Source: CAMLIZ01 sp036231905 (GTDB lineage Bacteria > Pseudomonadota > Gammaproteobacteria > Burkholderiales > Burkholderiaceae_C). From it: DNA of 64,000 bases. The stretch covers positions 613,029 through 677,028 of the forward strand of contig NZ_JAZARE010000001.1 of the NCBI RefSeq assembly GCF_036231905.1. Reading direction: 5' to 3'. Shown here one piece after another: positions 17,907-26,497 of this stretch (positions are counted from its first letter, which is position 1; every line of letters starts with the position of its first letter). The notes beneath the pieces are model-generated. The model searched no databases. It was not told where the DNA came from and saw only the letters and a list, made by a program, of their open reading frames with translations. The translations under genes and the position numbers were made by a program.

Positions 17907-19388
17907 TCAAGGACAAGTGCCGATCACGTAGTAGTTCGGGCCAGTCTGCTTCAGCGTGGTGATGGTGTAGATGTTCCACAGCCCCATGTTCTGGTTGGAC
18001 CCGTTGGCCAGCGCGTAGCCGCCCGACTGGTGGGCGCGGCCGGCGGTGGTGTGGGCGTAGTTGCTCGCGGTGAAGCAGGTGGCCGCCGCGCCCGTGGTGG
18101 TGCCACTCACCGGCGCCGAGCGCGCGCCCTCCGCACCGGCGCTGTCGATCGCCGCCACGCTCCAGCTGTAGGTGGTGCCCGGGCTCAAGCCGGTGTCAGT
18201 GAAGCTGGTGGCGGTGACCTTGGCGCCGTTGGCCTGGCTGCCGTTGCGGTAGACGTTGTACCCACTGGCATTGGCCACCGCGCTCCAGCCGATCACCATG
18301 CTGGTGTCGGTGGCGCCCGAGGTGTTCACGTTCGCCGGCGCCGGCAGGCCGCCGCCCTGCCCTGAGCCGGAGGCCACGCGGTCCACCATGGCCTTGATCG
18401 CCTTGGTCTGCGTGCCGGCCTTCTGCGCGAAGTTGCTGCCGTACCAGCCGATCCAGTCCCAGCAGGCGTTGGGGTTGGCCACCATGCCGCTGGCCGGTGT
18501 GCTGTGGGGGGTGTTGTCCACCTTGGCCTGCGGGAACAGCACGATGATGTTGTTGGTGTCGGCCCAGCGGCTGTAGCCGCTGTTCTTCACGAACTGCGTG
18601 CCGATCTTGTCGGTGCTCTGCTGGCATCCGTGCAGCGCCACGTGCAGCCTGCACTGCGTGCCCGCCGCGCAGCTGGCCGGCACATAGGCCCAGCCGGTGG
18701 CTGCCATGCCGGGGTTGCCGTTGGTGAACGGCGTCTGGTCGAACTCGATGTAGTTGGCCGCCGCCGGCGCGTTGTTGCGCGGGTTCAGCGCGCCATAGAT
18801 CTTGGTGAGCACCGCCTTGGCGCCGTCGTAGCCGCAGTTGCTGATGTAGGGCGAGGCCGTGCTTCCACAGGCGTTGTTGCCGGTGGAATCGAAGTCGGTG
18901 GGGAAGGTGTGCGCGGTGCCGGCGCGCTGCACGTAGTCCATGTTGGCGGCGGGCACGCCGTTGTTGGTGTACTGGGTCTGCACCGCGTTCATCGGGTTGG
19001 GGCCGACGGTGGAGTCGCTGGTGCCGACGAAGAGGTAGATCTTCTGGTTGGCGACGTTGGCCTTCGAGTCGTTGGCGGTGCCGCTCCAGTTGTTGATGTC
19101 GGCCTGCATCGTGCTCAGCATGCTGGGGCTGATGCTGGCGTTGTACATGCACGCGGTGTAGTTGCTGTGGCCCGCGCACATGTAGGGGCCGCCGGCAAAC
19201 ACACCCACGCCCATGAAGGTGGACGAGTAGGCATAACCCAGCTGGTTGGCCATGAAGCCGCCCGAGGACAGGCCCGACACGCTGATCTTGGTCTTGTCCA
19301 CATTGAGCTGCGGCAGGGCCACGGCCGCAGGCGCGCTGCTGCACGCAACGGCCAGGCCCACAAGGGCACCGAGGATCTTCCACTTCAT
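17907..19388 (-). CDS. Extracellular PHB depolymerase, type-2 catalytic domain with FN3 linker
   Basis: 493 aa secreted serine esterase. The start is ATG 19388, behind AAAGGAG; the signal peptide ends near VACSSAPAAVA. The lipase box GLSSG has Ser41 near the mature N-terminus. LFVGTSDSTVGP (acid) comes next, and the oxyanion motif HVALHGCQQ lies downstream. That order (Ser, Asp, His, oxyanion) is the circularly permuted type-2 domain. A fibronectin type III domain follows (about 350-435, from PAPANVNTSG). The C-terminus is a short Cys-bounded binding-type domain (CFTASNYAHTTAGRAHQSGG to YYVIGTCP). It cuts extracellular poly(3-hydroxybutyrate) to oligomers. CWDWIGWYG is typical of the family. 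Confidence 0.92.
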   Translation of the reverse strand: MKWKILGALVGLAVACSSAPAAVALPQLNVDKTKISVSGLSSGGFMANQLGYAYSSTFMGVGVFAGGPYMCAGHSNYTACMYNASISPSMLSTMQADINNWSGTANDSKANVANQKIYLFVGTSDSTVGPNPMNAVQTQYTNNGVPAANMDYVQRAGTAHTFPTDFDSTGNNACGSTASPYISNCGYDGAKAVLTKIYGALNPRNNAPAAANYIEFDQTPFTNGNPGMAATGWAYVPASCAAGTQCRLHVALHGCQQSTDKIGTQFVKNSGYSRWADTNNIIVLFPQAKVDNTPHSTPASGMVANPNACWDWIGWYGSNFAQKAGTQTKAIKAMVDRVASGSGQGGGLPAPANVNTSGATDTSMVIGWSAVANASGYNVYRNGSQANGAKVTATSFTDTGLSPGTTYSWSVAAIDSAGAEGARSAPVSGTTTGAAATCFTASNYAHTTAGRAHQSGGYALANGSNQNMGLWNIYTITTLKQTGPNYYVIGTCP

Positions 19389-19430
19389 CGACTTGTCTCC
19401 TTTGACGTTGAGAGGAAAAACATCCCTCCG

Positions 19431-19450
19431 CCCCCGGTGCGTTCCGGGGG
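19431..19450. other. Hairpin upstream of depolymerase gene
   Basis: CCCCCGG and CCGGGGG flank a 6-nt loop in the 182-bp gap between the binding-protein and depolymerase genes. It is one of three hairpins there and probably modulates relative expression or mRNA stability. Confidence 0.4.
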
Positions 19451-19503
19451 TCACTCTGTCATTCGGGTCGAAAAGGGCGCAGCCCTACCAGTTCAAGCTG
19501 GAA

Positions 19504-19520
19504 CCCCCTCCTGGAGGGGG
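19504..19520. other. Hairpin between binding-protein and depolymerase genes
   Basis: CCCCCTC and GAGGGGG separated by CTG. It is the second hairpin in the intergenic gap of the PHB transcript. No T-tract is seen on either side. Confidence 0.4.
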
Positions 19521-19560
19521 CCCGGGGGAGCGAAACGTGCGGGCGCGAAGTGCCGACCGA

Positions 19561-19582
19561 AACAAGCGCCTCAGCGCTTGTT
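19561..19582 (-). terminator. Hairpin overlapping the end of the binding-protein gene
   Basis: AACAAGCGC and GCGCTTGTT are exact inverse copies around a 4-nt loop and span the binding-protein stop codon. In the reading direction the second arm ends in TTGTTTCGG, a weak T-rich end. It is a plausible partial terminator that would leave the binding protein more abundant than the downstream genes, as is common in ABC operons. Confidence 0.5.
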
Positions 19583-20779
19583 CCGGATCGGCACAGCCAT
19601 CTGTTCTGGCTTGATCTCGCTCACCAGCTCGGGCACGCCCCAGGGGAACGCCGGGTCCACCTTCACCTTGAAGTGGTACATCGACTGCATGGCCTGGTGG
19701 TCTTCCTTGCGGAAGGTCATCTTGCCCTTGGGTGTGTCGAAGCTCATGCCTTCCATGGTCTTGATGAGCTTGTTGGTGTCCACGTCGCCGTTCGTCTTCT
19801 TCAGGGCTTCGACGATCGCGATGGCCGCGCTCATGCCGCCGGCGGTGAAGAAGTCGGGCGGGTTCTGGAACTTCTTGTAGTGGTTGGCCACCAGCCACTC
19901 ATTGGCCGGGTTCTTCGGGATGCCGAAGTAGTAGTAGGTGGCGCCTTCCATGCCAGGGAAGTTCTTGTACGAGGCCATGGCCGGCAGGATGTTGCCGCCG
20001 GTGGCCACCTCGATGCCGTAGCGCTTCTGCAGCTCCTGCGCGGCCAGCGCGTTGTAGGGCGGCGTGCCGCCGGCCCACACCACCTCGATCACCTTGCGGC
20101 CGGGTTTGTCCTTGAGCGCGTCCACCAGGCGCTGGATGCCGGCGGTGAAGTCGGTGGTGTTCGGCGGCAGGTACTCCTCGTGCACGATCTTGGCGGTTTT
20201 CAGGGCTTCCTTGAACGCCTTCACGCCGTCGCGGCCGAACGCATAGTCCTGCGCCAGCATCGCGATGTTCACGCCGGGCTTGTCCATGGCCACCGCGTTG
20301 GAGATCGCGTCCTGCGAGCTGTTGCGGCCGGTGCGGAAGATGTACTTGTTCCACTTGTCGCCGGTGATCGCATCGGCGACCGCCGGCTCCACCAGCAGGA
20401 TCTTCTTGTATTCCTCGGCCACCGGCAGCAGCGCCAGCGCCACGCCGGAGGACGACGGCCCGACGGCGATGTCGGCCTTGTCGTCGCCATAGGCCGCAGC
20501 GAGCAGGCCCTTGCCCACGTCGGGCTTGCCCTGGTCGTCCTTCTCGATCACCACCAGCTTCTTGCCGGCCACGGTCATGGTGCCGCCGGTGGCGTACTCC
20601 AGGCCCATCATGAAGCCGGTCTGCGTCTGCTTGCCGTAAGCCTCGAGCGGGCCGGTCTTGCTGTAGACGTGGGCGATGCGGATCTCGTTTCCGGCGGCCC
20701 AGGTGGCGGGGCTGGCAAGGGTGGCCAGGACGGCGGCCGACAGGGTGGCGGCGAGGCTGAAGCGTCGCGAAGTGGGCAT
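19571..20779 (-). CDS. Liv-type ABC transporter substrate-binding protein of the PHB locus
   Basis: 402 aa periplasmic binding protein (Peripla_BP_6). Signal peptide MPTSRRFSLAATLSAAVLATLASPATWAAG is recognisable. Mature start EIRIAHVYSKTGPLEAYGKQ, then VGPSSSGVALALLPVAEEYK and AMLAQDYAFGRDGVKAFKE-like blocks. It is first in a run with the depolymerase, livG, livF, livH, livM and the oligomer hydrolase. A sigma-54-type promoter lies about 60 bp upstream. It probably delivers the ligand to LivHMGF; 3-hydroxybutyrate or a short oligomer is the contextual candidate. Confidence 0.92.
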   Translation of the reverse strand: MPTSRRFSLAATLSAAVLATLASPATWAAGNEIRIAHVYSKTGPLEAYGKQTQTGFMMGLEYATGGTMTVAGKKLVVIEKDDQGKPDVGKGLLAAAYGDDKADIAVGPSSSGVALALLPVAEEYKKILLVEPAVADAITGDKWNKYIFRTGRNSSQDAISNAVAMDKPGVNIAMLAQDYAFGRDGVKAFKEALKTAKIVHEEYLPPNTTDFTAGIQRLVDALKDKPGRKVIEVVWAGGTPPYNALAAQELQKRYGIEVATGGNILPAMASYKNFPGMEGATYYYFGIPKNPANEWLVANHYKKFQNPPDFFTAGGMSAAIAIVEALKKTNGDVDTNKLIKTMEGMSFDTPKGKMTFRKEDHQAMQSMYHFKVKVDPAFPWGVPELVSEIKPEQMAVPIRNKR

Positions 20780-20836
20780 GGGGCGTGTCTCCGTTGTGCG
20801 CCGGTCGGCAATCCGCCGGCATGGAGCCCGTTCAGC

Positions 20837-20851
20837 GCAAGTCGCGTGCCA
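20837..20851 (-). promoter_or_regulatory. Sigma-54 (-24/-12) promoter for the PHB locus
   Basis: On the reverse strand the sequence reads TGGCACGCGACTTGC, a full match to the sigma-54 consensus TGGCACG-N4-TTGC with exactly 10 bases between the GG and the GC. Initiation would fall near 20825, leaving a leader of about 45 nt before the binding-protein ATG. The gene just upstream encodes a sigma-54-dependent activator. Confidence 0.82.
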
Positions 20852-20959
20852 CGCGCACCAGCTCAGTGCAAACCCTCAAAATCGCGGTGCGGGAGGCGGT
20901 TTCGAGGGGTCGGGGCACGGCCAATGCCTGGAGTTCGGACAGTTGGCCCGTCCGCCCGT

Positions 20960-20996
20960 TGGACGAGCGTCCACTTTTCAGACACTCCAGACACTC
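20960..20996. promoter_or_regulatory. Putative activator-binding site (UAS) upstream of the sigma-54 promoter
   Basis: An inverted repeat TGGACG-AG-CGTCCA (20960-20973) is followed by two direct copies of CAGACACTC (20979-20996). They lie about 110-145 bp upstream of the -24 element, the usual range for enhancer-binding proteins. Which element the activator uses cannot be told from sequence. Confidence 0.5.
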
Positions 20997-21025
20997 GGTA
21001 GATCGAGGCCGGGCCGCGCCGCGGC

Positions 21026-22516
<1,491 letters not shown>

Positions 22517-22630
22517 GGAGTGCAGCCTGCGGACTCTACCCGGCCGGTGGCTGACGCCTATCCGCATCGACCACAGGAACTCGGGCGGTCGGTGGCGGTC
22601 GGCACCGCGTCGCGGGTTTTCGAGTGGCTG

Positions 22631-22644
22631 TAATTATTGATTAT
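22631..22644. promoter_or_regulatory. AT-rich dyad in front of the malonate operon
   Basis: TAATTATTGATTAT is a small AT-rich island in a GC-rich region with TAAT/ATTA symmetry, 18 bp before the GntR start. It probably combines a -10 region with the operator of the autoregulating GntR protein. Confidence 0.4.
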
Positions 22645-22661
22645 CGGCTTAGAGTTGGCCC

Positions 22662-23348
22662 ATGGTCGACCCCACCCCCCTGCGCCCCGCCTCGCTGCAC
22701 GAGGAGGTGGCCGCACGTTTGCGCACCATGGTGTTCGAGCGCCAGCTGGCGCCCGGGGAATGGATCGACGAGCTGGCCCTGGCCACGCAATGGCGCATCA
22801 GCCGCACGCCCCTGCGCGAGGCGCTCAAGGTGCTGGCAGCCGAAGGGCTGGTGGAGCTGGTGCCGCGGCGCGGCTGCAGGGTCACCGAGCTGTCCGAGGC
22901 CGACGCGGAAGAGCTCTTTCCGGTGATGGCCCTGCTGGAGGCGCGCTGCGCGCTGGAGGCGGTGCAGAAGGCCACCGACGAACAGGTGGCCGCCCTTCAA
23001 GTGCTGCACGAGCAGCTGGAGCGGCATGCAGCGGCCAAGGACATCGAAGCGTATTACCGGGTCAACCACCTGTTCCACACCGGCGTGCAGGCCGCCGCGG
23101 GCAACCGCTGGCTCGACCGGGTGACCAACGACCTGCGCGGCTTCATGCGGCTGCTGCGCGGCCGGCAGCTGCAGTGGCCCGGCCGGCTGGAAGCGTCCAT
23201 CGCCGAGCACCGGGATTTCATGGCCGCCCTGCTGGCACGCGATGCGGCACACGCCGAACAGGTCATGCACGACCACCTGATGGCGCAGTTGCAGGCGCTG
23301 CGCCAGCTTCACCAGGACCAGCCGGAGGGCGAGCGCCATGCTGGATGA
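22662..23348 (+). CDS. GntR-family (FCD) regulator of the malonate operon
   Basis: 228 aa. The N-terminal winged helix-turn-helix shows ISRTPLREALKVLAAEGLVE and LVPRRGCRV. The C-terminal FCD all-helical ligand domain has its metal-binding acid/His positions around NHLFHTGVQ and AEHRDFMAALL. It overlaps the malonyl-CoA decarboxylase start by 11 bp. The arrangement matches MatR-type regulators of malonate catabolism, so malonate or malonyl-CoA is the likely effector. Confidence 0.88.
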   Translation: MVDPTPLRPASLHEEVAARLRTMVFERQLAPGEWIDELALATQWRISRTPLREALKVLAAEGLVELVPRRGCRVTELSEADAEELFPVMALLEARCALEAVQKATDEQVAALQVLHEQLERHAAAKDIEAYYRVNHLFHTGVQAAAGNRWLDRVTNDLRGFMRLLRGRQLQWPGRLEASIAEHRDFMAALLARDAAHAEQVMHDHLMAQLQALRQLHQDQPEGERHAG

Positions 23349-24645
23349 GCTGAAATCCGCCGCCCGCCGCTTCACCGACGACCGCGCCCTGCGCAGCCTG
23401 CTGCTGGACTGCCGGCGCCTGCTGTCCGAACGCGGCGAGGCCAACAGCGTGGCCATCGCCAAGGGGCTGGTCGAACGCCTGGGCAGCCTGCCCGCCGAAC
23501 AGCAGCAGCCCTTCTTCGAGCACCTGTCGCGCGAGTTCAGCCCTGATCCCGCGGCGGTGCTGCAGGTGGCGCAGGCCTATGCCGAACAGCCCAACGCCGA
23601 CAACCTGATCCGCCTGACGCGGCTGGCGGAGCCGCCACGCCAGGAGCTGATGCGGCGCATCAACCGAGCCCCCGGCGGCACCGCGTCGCTGGTGCGCATG
23701 CGCCATGCGCTGCTGCAACGGCTGCCGCGCCAGCCGGAGCTGCGTTCGGTGGAAGCCGACCTGCTGCACCTGCTGTCGTCGTGGTTCAACCCCGGCTTCC
23801 TGCAGCTGCGCCGGGTGGACTGGGATTCGCCTGCCCAGCTGCTGGAACAGATCATCCGGCATGAAGCGGTGCATGAGATCGATGGCTGGGACGACCTGCG
23901 CCGGCGGCTGCAGCCGGACCGCCGCTGTTTTGCCTTCTTCCATCCGCAGCTGCCGTCCGAACCGCTGATCTTCGTGGAGGTGGCGCTGCTGCCGCAGATG
24001 CCCGCCGCCATCGCGCCCTTGATCGACAAGCGCTCGCAGCCGCTGGGGCCCAGCACCTACAAGGTGGCCGCGTTCTATTCCATCAGCAACTGCCAGCCCG
24101 GGCTGCGCGGCGTGTCTTTGGGCAACTTCCTGATCAAGCGCGTGGCCGAGGAGCTGCAGCGCGAATGGCCGCAGTTGCGTTGCTTCTGCACCTTGTCGCC
24201 AATTCCCAGCCTGGCCGCATGGCTGGCGCGGGAGGCCGAGATGACCGTGCCGGACACGGTGAAACCGGCGGTGCGTGGGCGGCTCATTGGCGCGCACGCC
24301 TTGCTGCAGCAGCAGTGCGGTGGCGACTGGAGCGTGCTGTCCCAGCCGGCCCGACTGGCAGCGCTGCCGGAAGACGCACAACAGGCGCTGCTGCGCCTGG
24401 CTGCGTTTCATCTCGTGCACAACACCTGCGGGCCGCAGGGCGACCCAGTGGCCCGCTTCCACCTTGACAACGGCGCCCGGCTCGAGCGGCTGAACCTGCA
24501 TGCCGACCTGTCGCGCAAGGGGCTGAAGCAGTCCTTCGGCCTGATGGTGAACTACCTCTACGACCTGGACGAGGTGGAAGCGCACCACGAGGCGTTTGTC
24601 GCCGGCGAGGTGGCCCATTCCCGCGCCGTCGCCAAGCTGATCTGA
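23338..24645 (+). CDS. matA: Malonyl-CoA decarboxylase
   Basis: 435 aa. Converts malonyl-CoA to acetyl-CoA and CO2. Family features are the helical N-terminal domain and the GNAT-like catalytic domain with FFHPQLPSEPLIFVEVALL, AFYSISNCQPGLRGVSLGNF, CTLSPIPSLAAWL and LVNYLYDLDEVEAHHEAF. Length fits bacterial MatA. It starts inside the regulator gene, implying coupling. It is paired with a malonyl-CoA synthetase three genes downstream. Confidence 0.94.
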   Translation: MLDELKSAARRFTDDRALRSLLLDCRRLLSERGEANSVAIAKGLVERLGSLPAEQQQPFFEHLSREFSPDPAAVLQVAQAYAEQPNADNLIRLTRLAEPPRQELMRRINRAPGGTASLVRMRHALLQRLPRQPELRSVEADLLHLLSSWFNPGFLQLRRVDWDSPAQLLEQIIRHEAVHEIDGWDDLRRRLQPDRRCFAFFHPQLPSEPLIFVEVALLPQMPAAIAPLIDKRSQPLGPSTYKVAAFYSISNCQPGLRGVSLGNFLIKRVAEELQREWPQLRCFCTLSPIPSLAAWLAREAEMTVPDTVKPAVRGRLIGAHALLQQQCGGDWSVLSQPARLAALPEDAQQALLRLAAFHLVHNTCGPQGDPVARFHLDNGARLERLNLHADLSRKGLKQSFGLMVNYLYDLDEVEAHHEAFVAGEVAHSRAVAKLI

Positions 24646-24705
24646 AGAAGCCGAACGACTCTGACACGCCCGCGACCGACGGGCCCAACCCGACAGGAGA
24701 CAGCC

Positions 24706-25692
24706 ATGACCCAGACACCTTCGATTTCCCGGCGCCGCGCGCTGGCCGCCGGCGCGGCCGCACTCGCGTCGCCCTGGGCGGGCGCGCAGGGCGCCTGGCC
24801 CAGCCGGCCGGTGACCGTGGTCGTGCCCTTTCCTGCAGGCGGTGGCACCGACGCCTTCGCGCGGCCGCTCACCGCCATGCTCACGCGCCACCTCGGGCGC
24901 CAGTTCATCATCGACAACAAGGGCGGCGCGGGTGGCACGGTGGGCGCCACGGTGGCTGCCAAGGCTGCACCCGACGGCTACACCTTCTTCATGGGCGCGG
25001 TGCACCATGCGATCGCGCCGGCCATGTACCGCAAGCTGGACTACAACCTGGAGACCGACTTCATCCCGGTCGGGCTGATCTCCAGCGTGCCGCAGGTGGT
25101 GGTGATCAACCCGCAGCGTGTGCCGGTGAACGACCTGAAGGGCCTGCTGGAGCTGGTGCGCCGCAGCCCCGGCAAGCTCAACTACGGCTCGGCCGGCAAC
25201 GGCACCTCGCACCACCTGGCGGGCGAGCTGTTCAAGCTGCAGACCAAGACCTTCATCACCCACATTCCCTACCGCGGCGCCGGCCCGGCCTTGCAGGACC
25301 TGATCTCCGGCCAGGTCGACATGATGTTCGACGGCCTGGGCTCGTCGGCCAACCACATCAAGGGCGGGCGCATCAAGGCGCTGGCGGTGGCGTCCGACAA
25401 GCGCGCGCCCGGTTTCCCCGACGTGCCCACGGCCAAGGAGATGGGCTTGCCGCAGTACCAGGTCGCCACCTGGTACGGACTGTGGGCGCCCAAGGGCACC
25501 CCCAAGGAGATCGTCGAGCGCATGCAGGCAGAGCTCAACAAGGCACTCAACACACCGGAGCTGAAGGAGGCCTGGACCGCCCTGGGCACCGACACACCCA
25601 ACCTCTACGGCGACGCCTTCGGCAAGTTCGTGGGCAGTGAAACCCGCCGCTGGGCCGAGGTGGTGAAAGCCTCCGGCGCCACCCTCGATTGA
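24706..25692 (+). CDS. Bug-type (TTT) extracytoplasmic solute receptor
   Basis: 328 aa tripartite tricarboxylate transporter receptor. It has a twin-arginine-like signal (SRRRALAAGAAALASPWAGA). Signature regions are WPSRPVTVVVPFPAGGGTDA, GAGGTVGATVAAKAAPDGYT and IPYRGAGPALQDLISGQVDM. GGAGACAG precedes the ATG. No TctAB membrane genes are adjacent, which is usual for Bug proteins. Its place inside the malonate operon suggests malonate or a related dicarboxylate as ligand. Confidence 0.92.
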   Translation: MTQTPSISRRRALAAGAAALASPWAGAQGAWPSRPVTVVVPFPAGGGTDAFARPLTAMLTRHLGRQFIIDNKGGAGGTVGATVAAKAAPDGYTFFMGAVHHAIAPAMYRKLDYNLETDFIPVGLISSVPQVVVINPQRVPVNDLKGLLELVRRSPGKLNYGSAGNGTSHHLAGELFKLQTKTFITHIPYRGAGPALQDLISGQVDMMFDGLGSSANHIKGGRIKALAVASDKRAPGFPDVPTAKEMGLPQYQVATWYGLWAPKGTPKEIVERMQAELNKALNTPELKEAWTALGTDTPNLYGDAFGKFVGSETRRWAEVVKASGATLD

Positions 25693-25705
25693 TGCGGGCG
25701 CGTCC

Positions 25706-26497
25706 ATGAGCGGCGAGGTGCTGCACGAGCCGGTCGATGCGCATGGCGTGCTGCATGTGCGCCTGGCCAACCCCGGCAAGCACAACGCGATCAGCATCGC
25801 GATGTGGAAGGCGCTGCGAAGCCTGTTCGAGCAGTTGCAGGCGCAGGCACCCGAAGAAGCGCCGCGTGCTGTGCTGTTGAGCGGCGACGGCGGGCACTTT
25901 GCGGCCGGTGCCGACATCGAGGAGTTCCCGCGTTTTCGTTTCGATGAAGCGGCCCTGCGCGACTACCACGAAGAGGTGGTCGCGCCGGCACTGGGCGCGC
26001 TGCTCGGCTGCGACATTCCCCTGGTGGCGCGGATCGACGGCTCCTGCGTGGGCGGCGGGCTGGAGGTCGCCGCCTGCTGCGACATCCGCATCGCGGCGCA
26101 CTCCGCGCGTTTCGGCATCCCGATCGCCAAGCTCGGCTTTCCGATGGCGCCCGGCGAGTTGCTGGCGCTGGGCCGGGTGGTGCCGGCCGCCACCTTGCGC
26201 GAGCTGCTGCTCGAAGCCCGCCTGCTGGACTCGGCAACGGCCTTGACGCGCGGCCTGGTCAACCGTGTGGTGGAGGCCACCGAGCTGGCCCATGAAGCGC
26301 AGGCCACCGCGCAGCGCATCGCGGCACTGTCACCCAACGCCGCGCGCATCAACAAACGCACCTTGCGCCAGATCGCCGAGGCCGCGCTCACGCCGGCGCA
26401 GCGCCGCATGCACTTCAGCTACGCCGACCATCCGGAACACCGGGAGGGCATCAGCGCCTTCCTCGACAAGCGCCCGCCGCGCTTCGCCAAGCCATGA
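25706..26497 (+). CDS. Enoyl-CoA hydratase/isomerase family protein
   Basis: 263 aa crotonase-fold protein. CoA/oxyanion elements are AAGADIEEFPRF and DGSCVGGGLEVAACCDIRIA; the C-terminal helices follow. The Glu after GGGLE is kept, while the second catalytic acid position is SARFGIPIAKLG, so the exact reaction is uncertain. The stop overlaps the matB start (ATGA). Its job in a malonate operon is not obvious: it may act on a malonyl-type thioester or another acyl-CoA. Confidence 0.88.
   Translation: MSGEVLHEPVDAHGVLHVRLANPGKHNAISIAMWKALRSLFEQLQAQAPEEAPRAVLLSGDGGHFAAGADIEEFPRFRFDEAALRDYHEEVVAPALGALLGCDIPLVARIDGSCVGGGLEVAACCDIRIAAHSARFGIPIAKLGFPMAPGELLALGRVVPAATLRELLLEARLLDSATALTRGLVNRVVEATELAHEAQATAQRIAALSPNAARINKRTLRQIAEAALTPAQRRMHFSYADHPEHREGISAFLDKRPPRFAKP

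Noticed and set aside
23263..25917. An 884-codon open frame on the - strand across matA and the Bug receptor.
   Set aside because: Antisense shadow of well-recognised genes; no motif or ribosome site.
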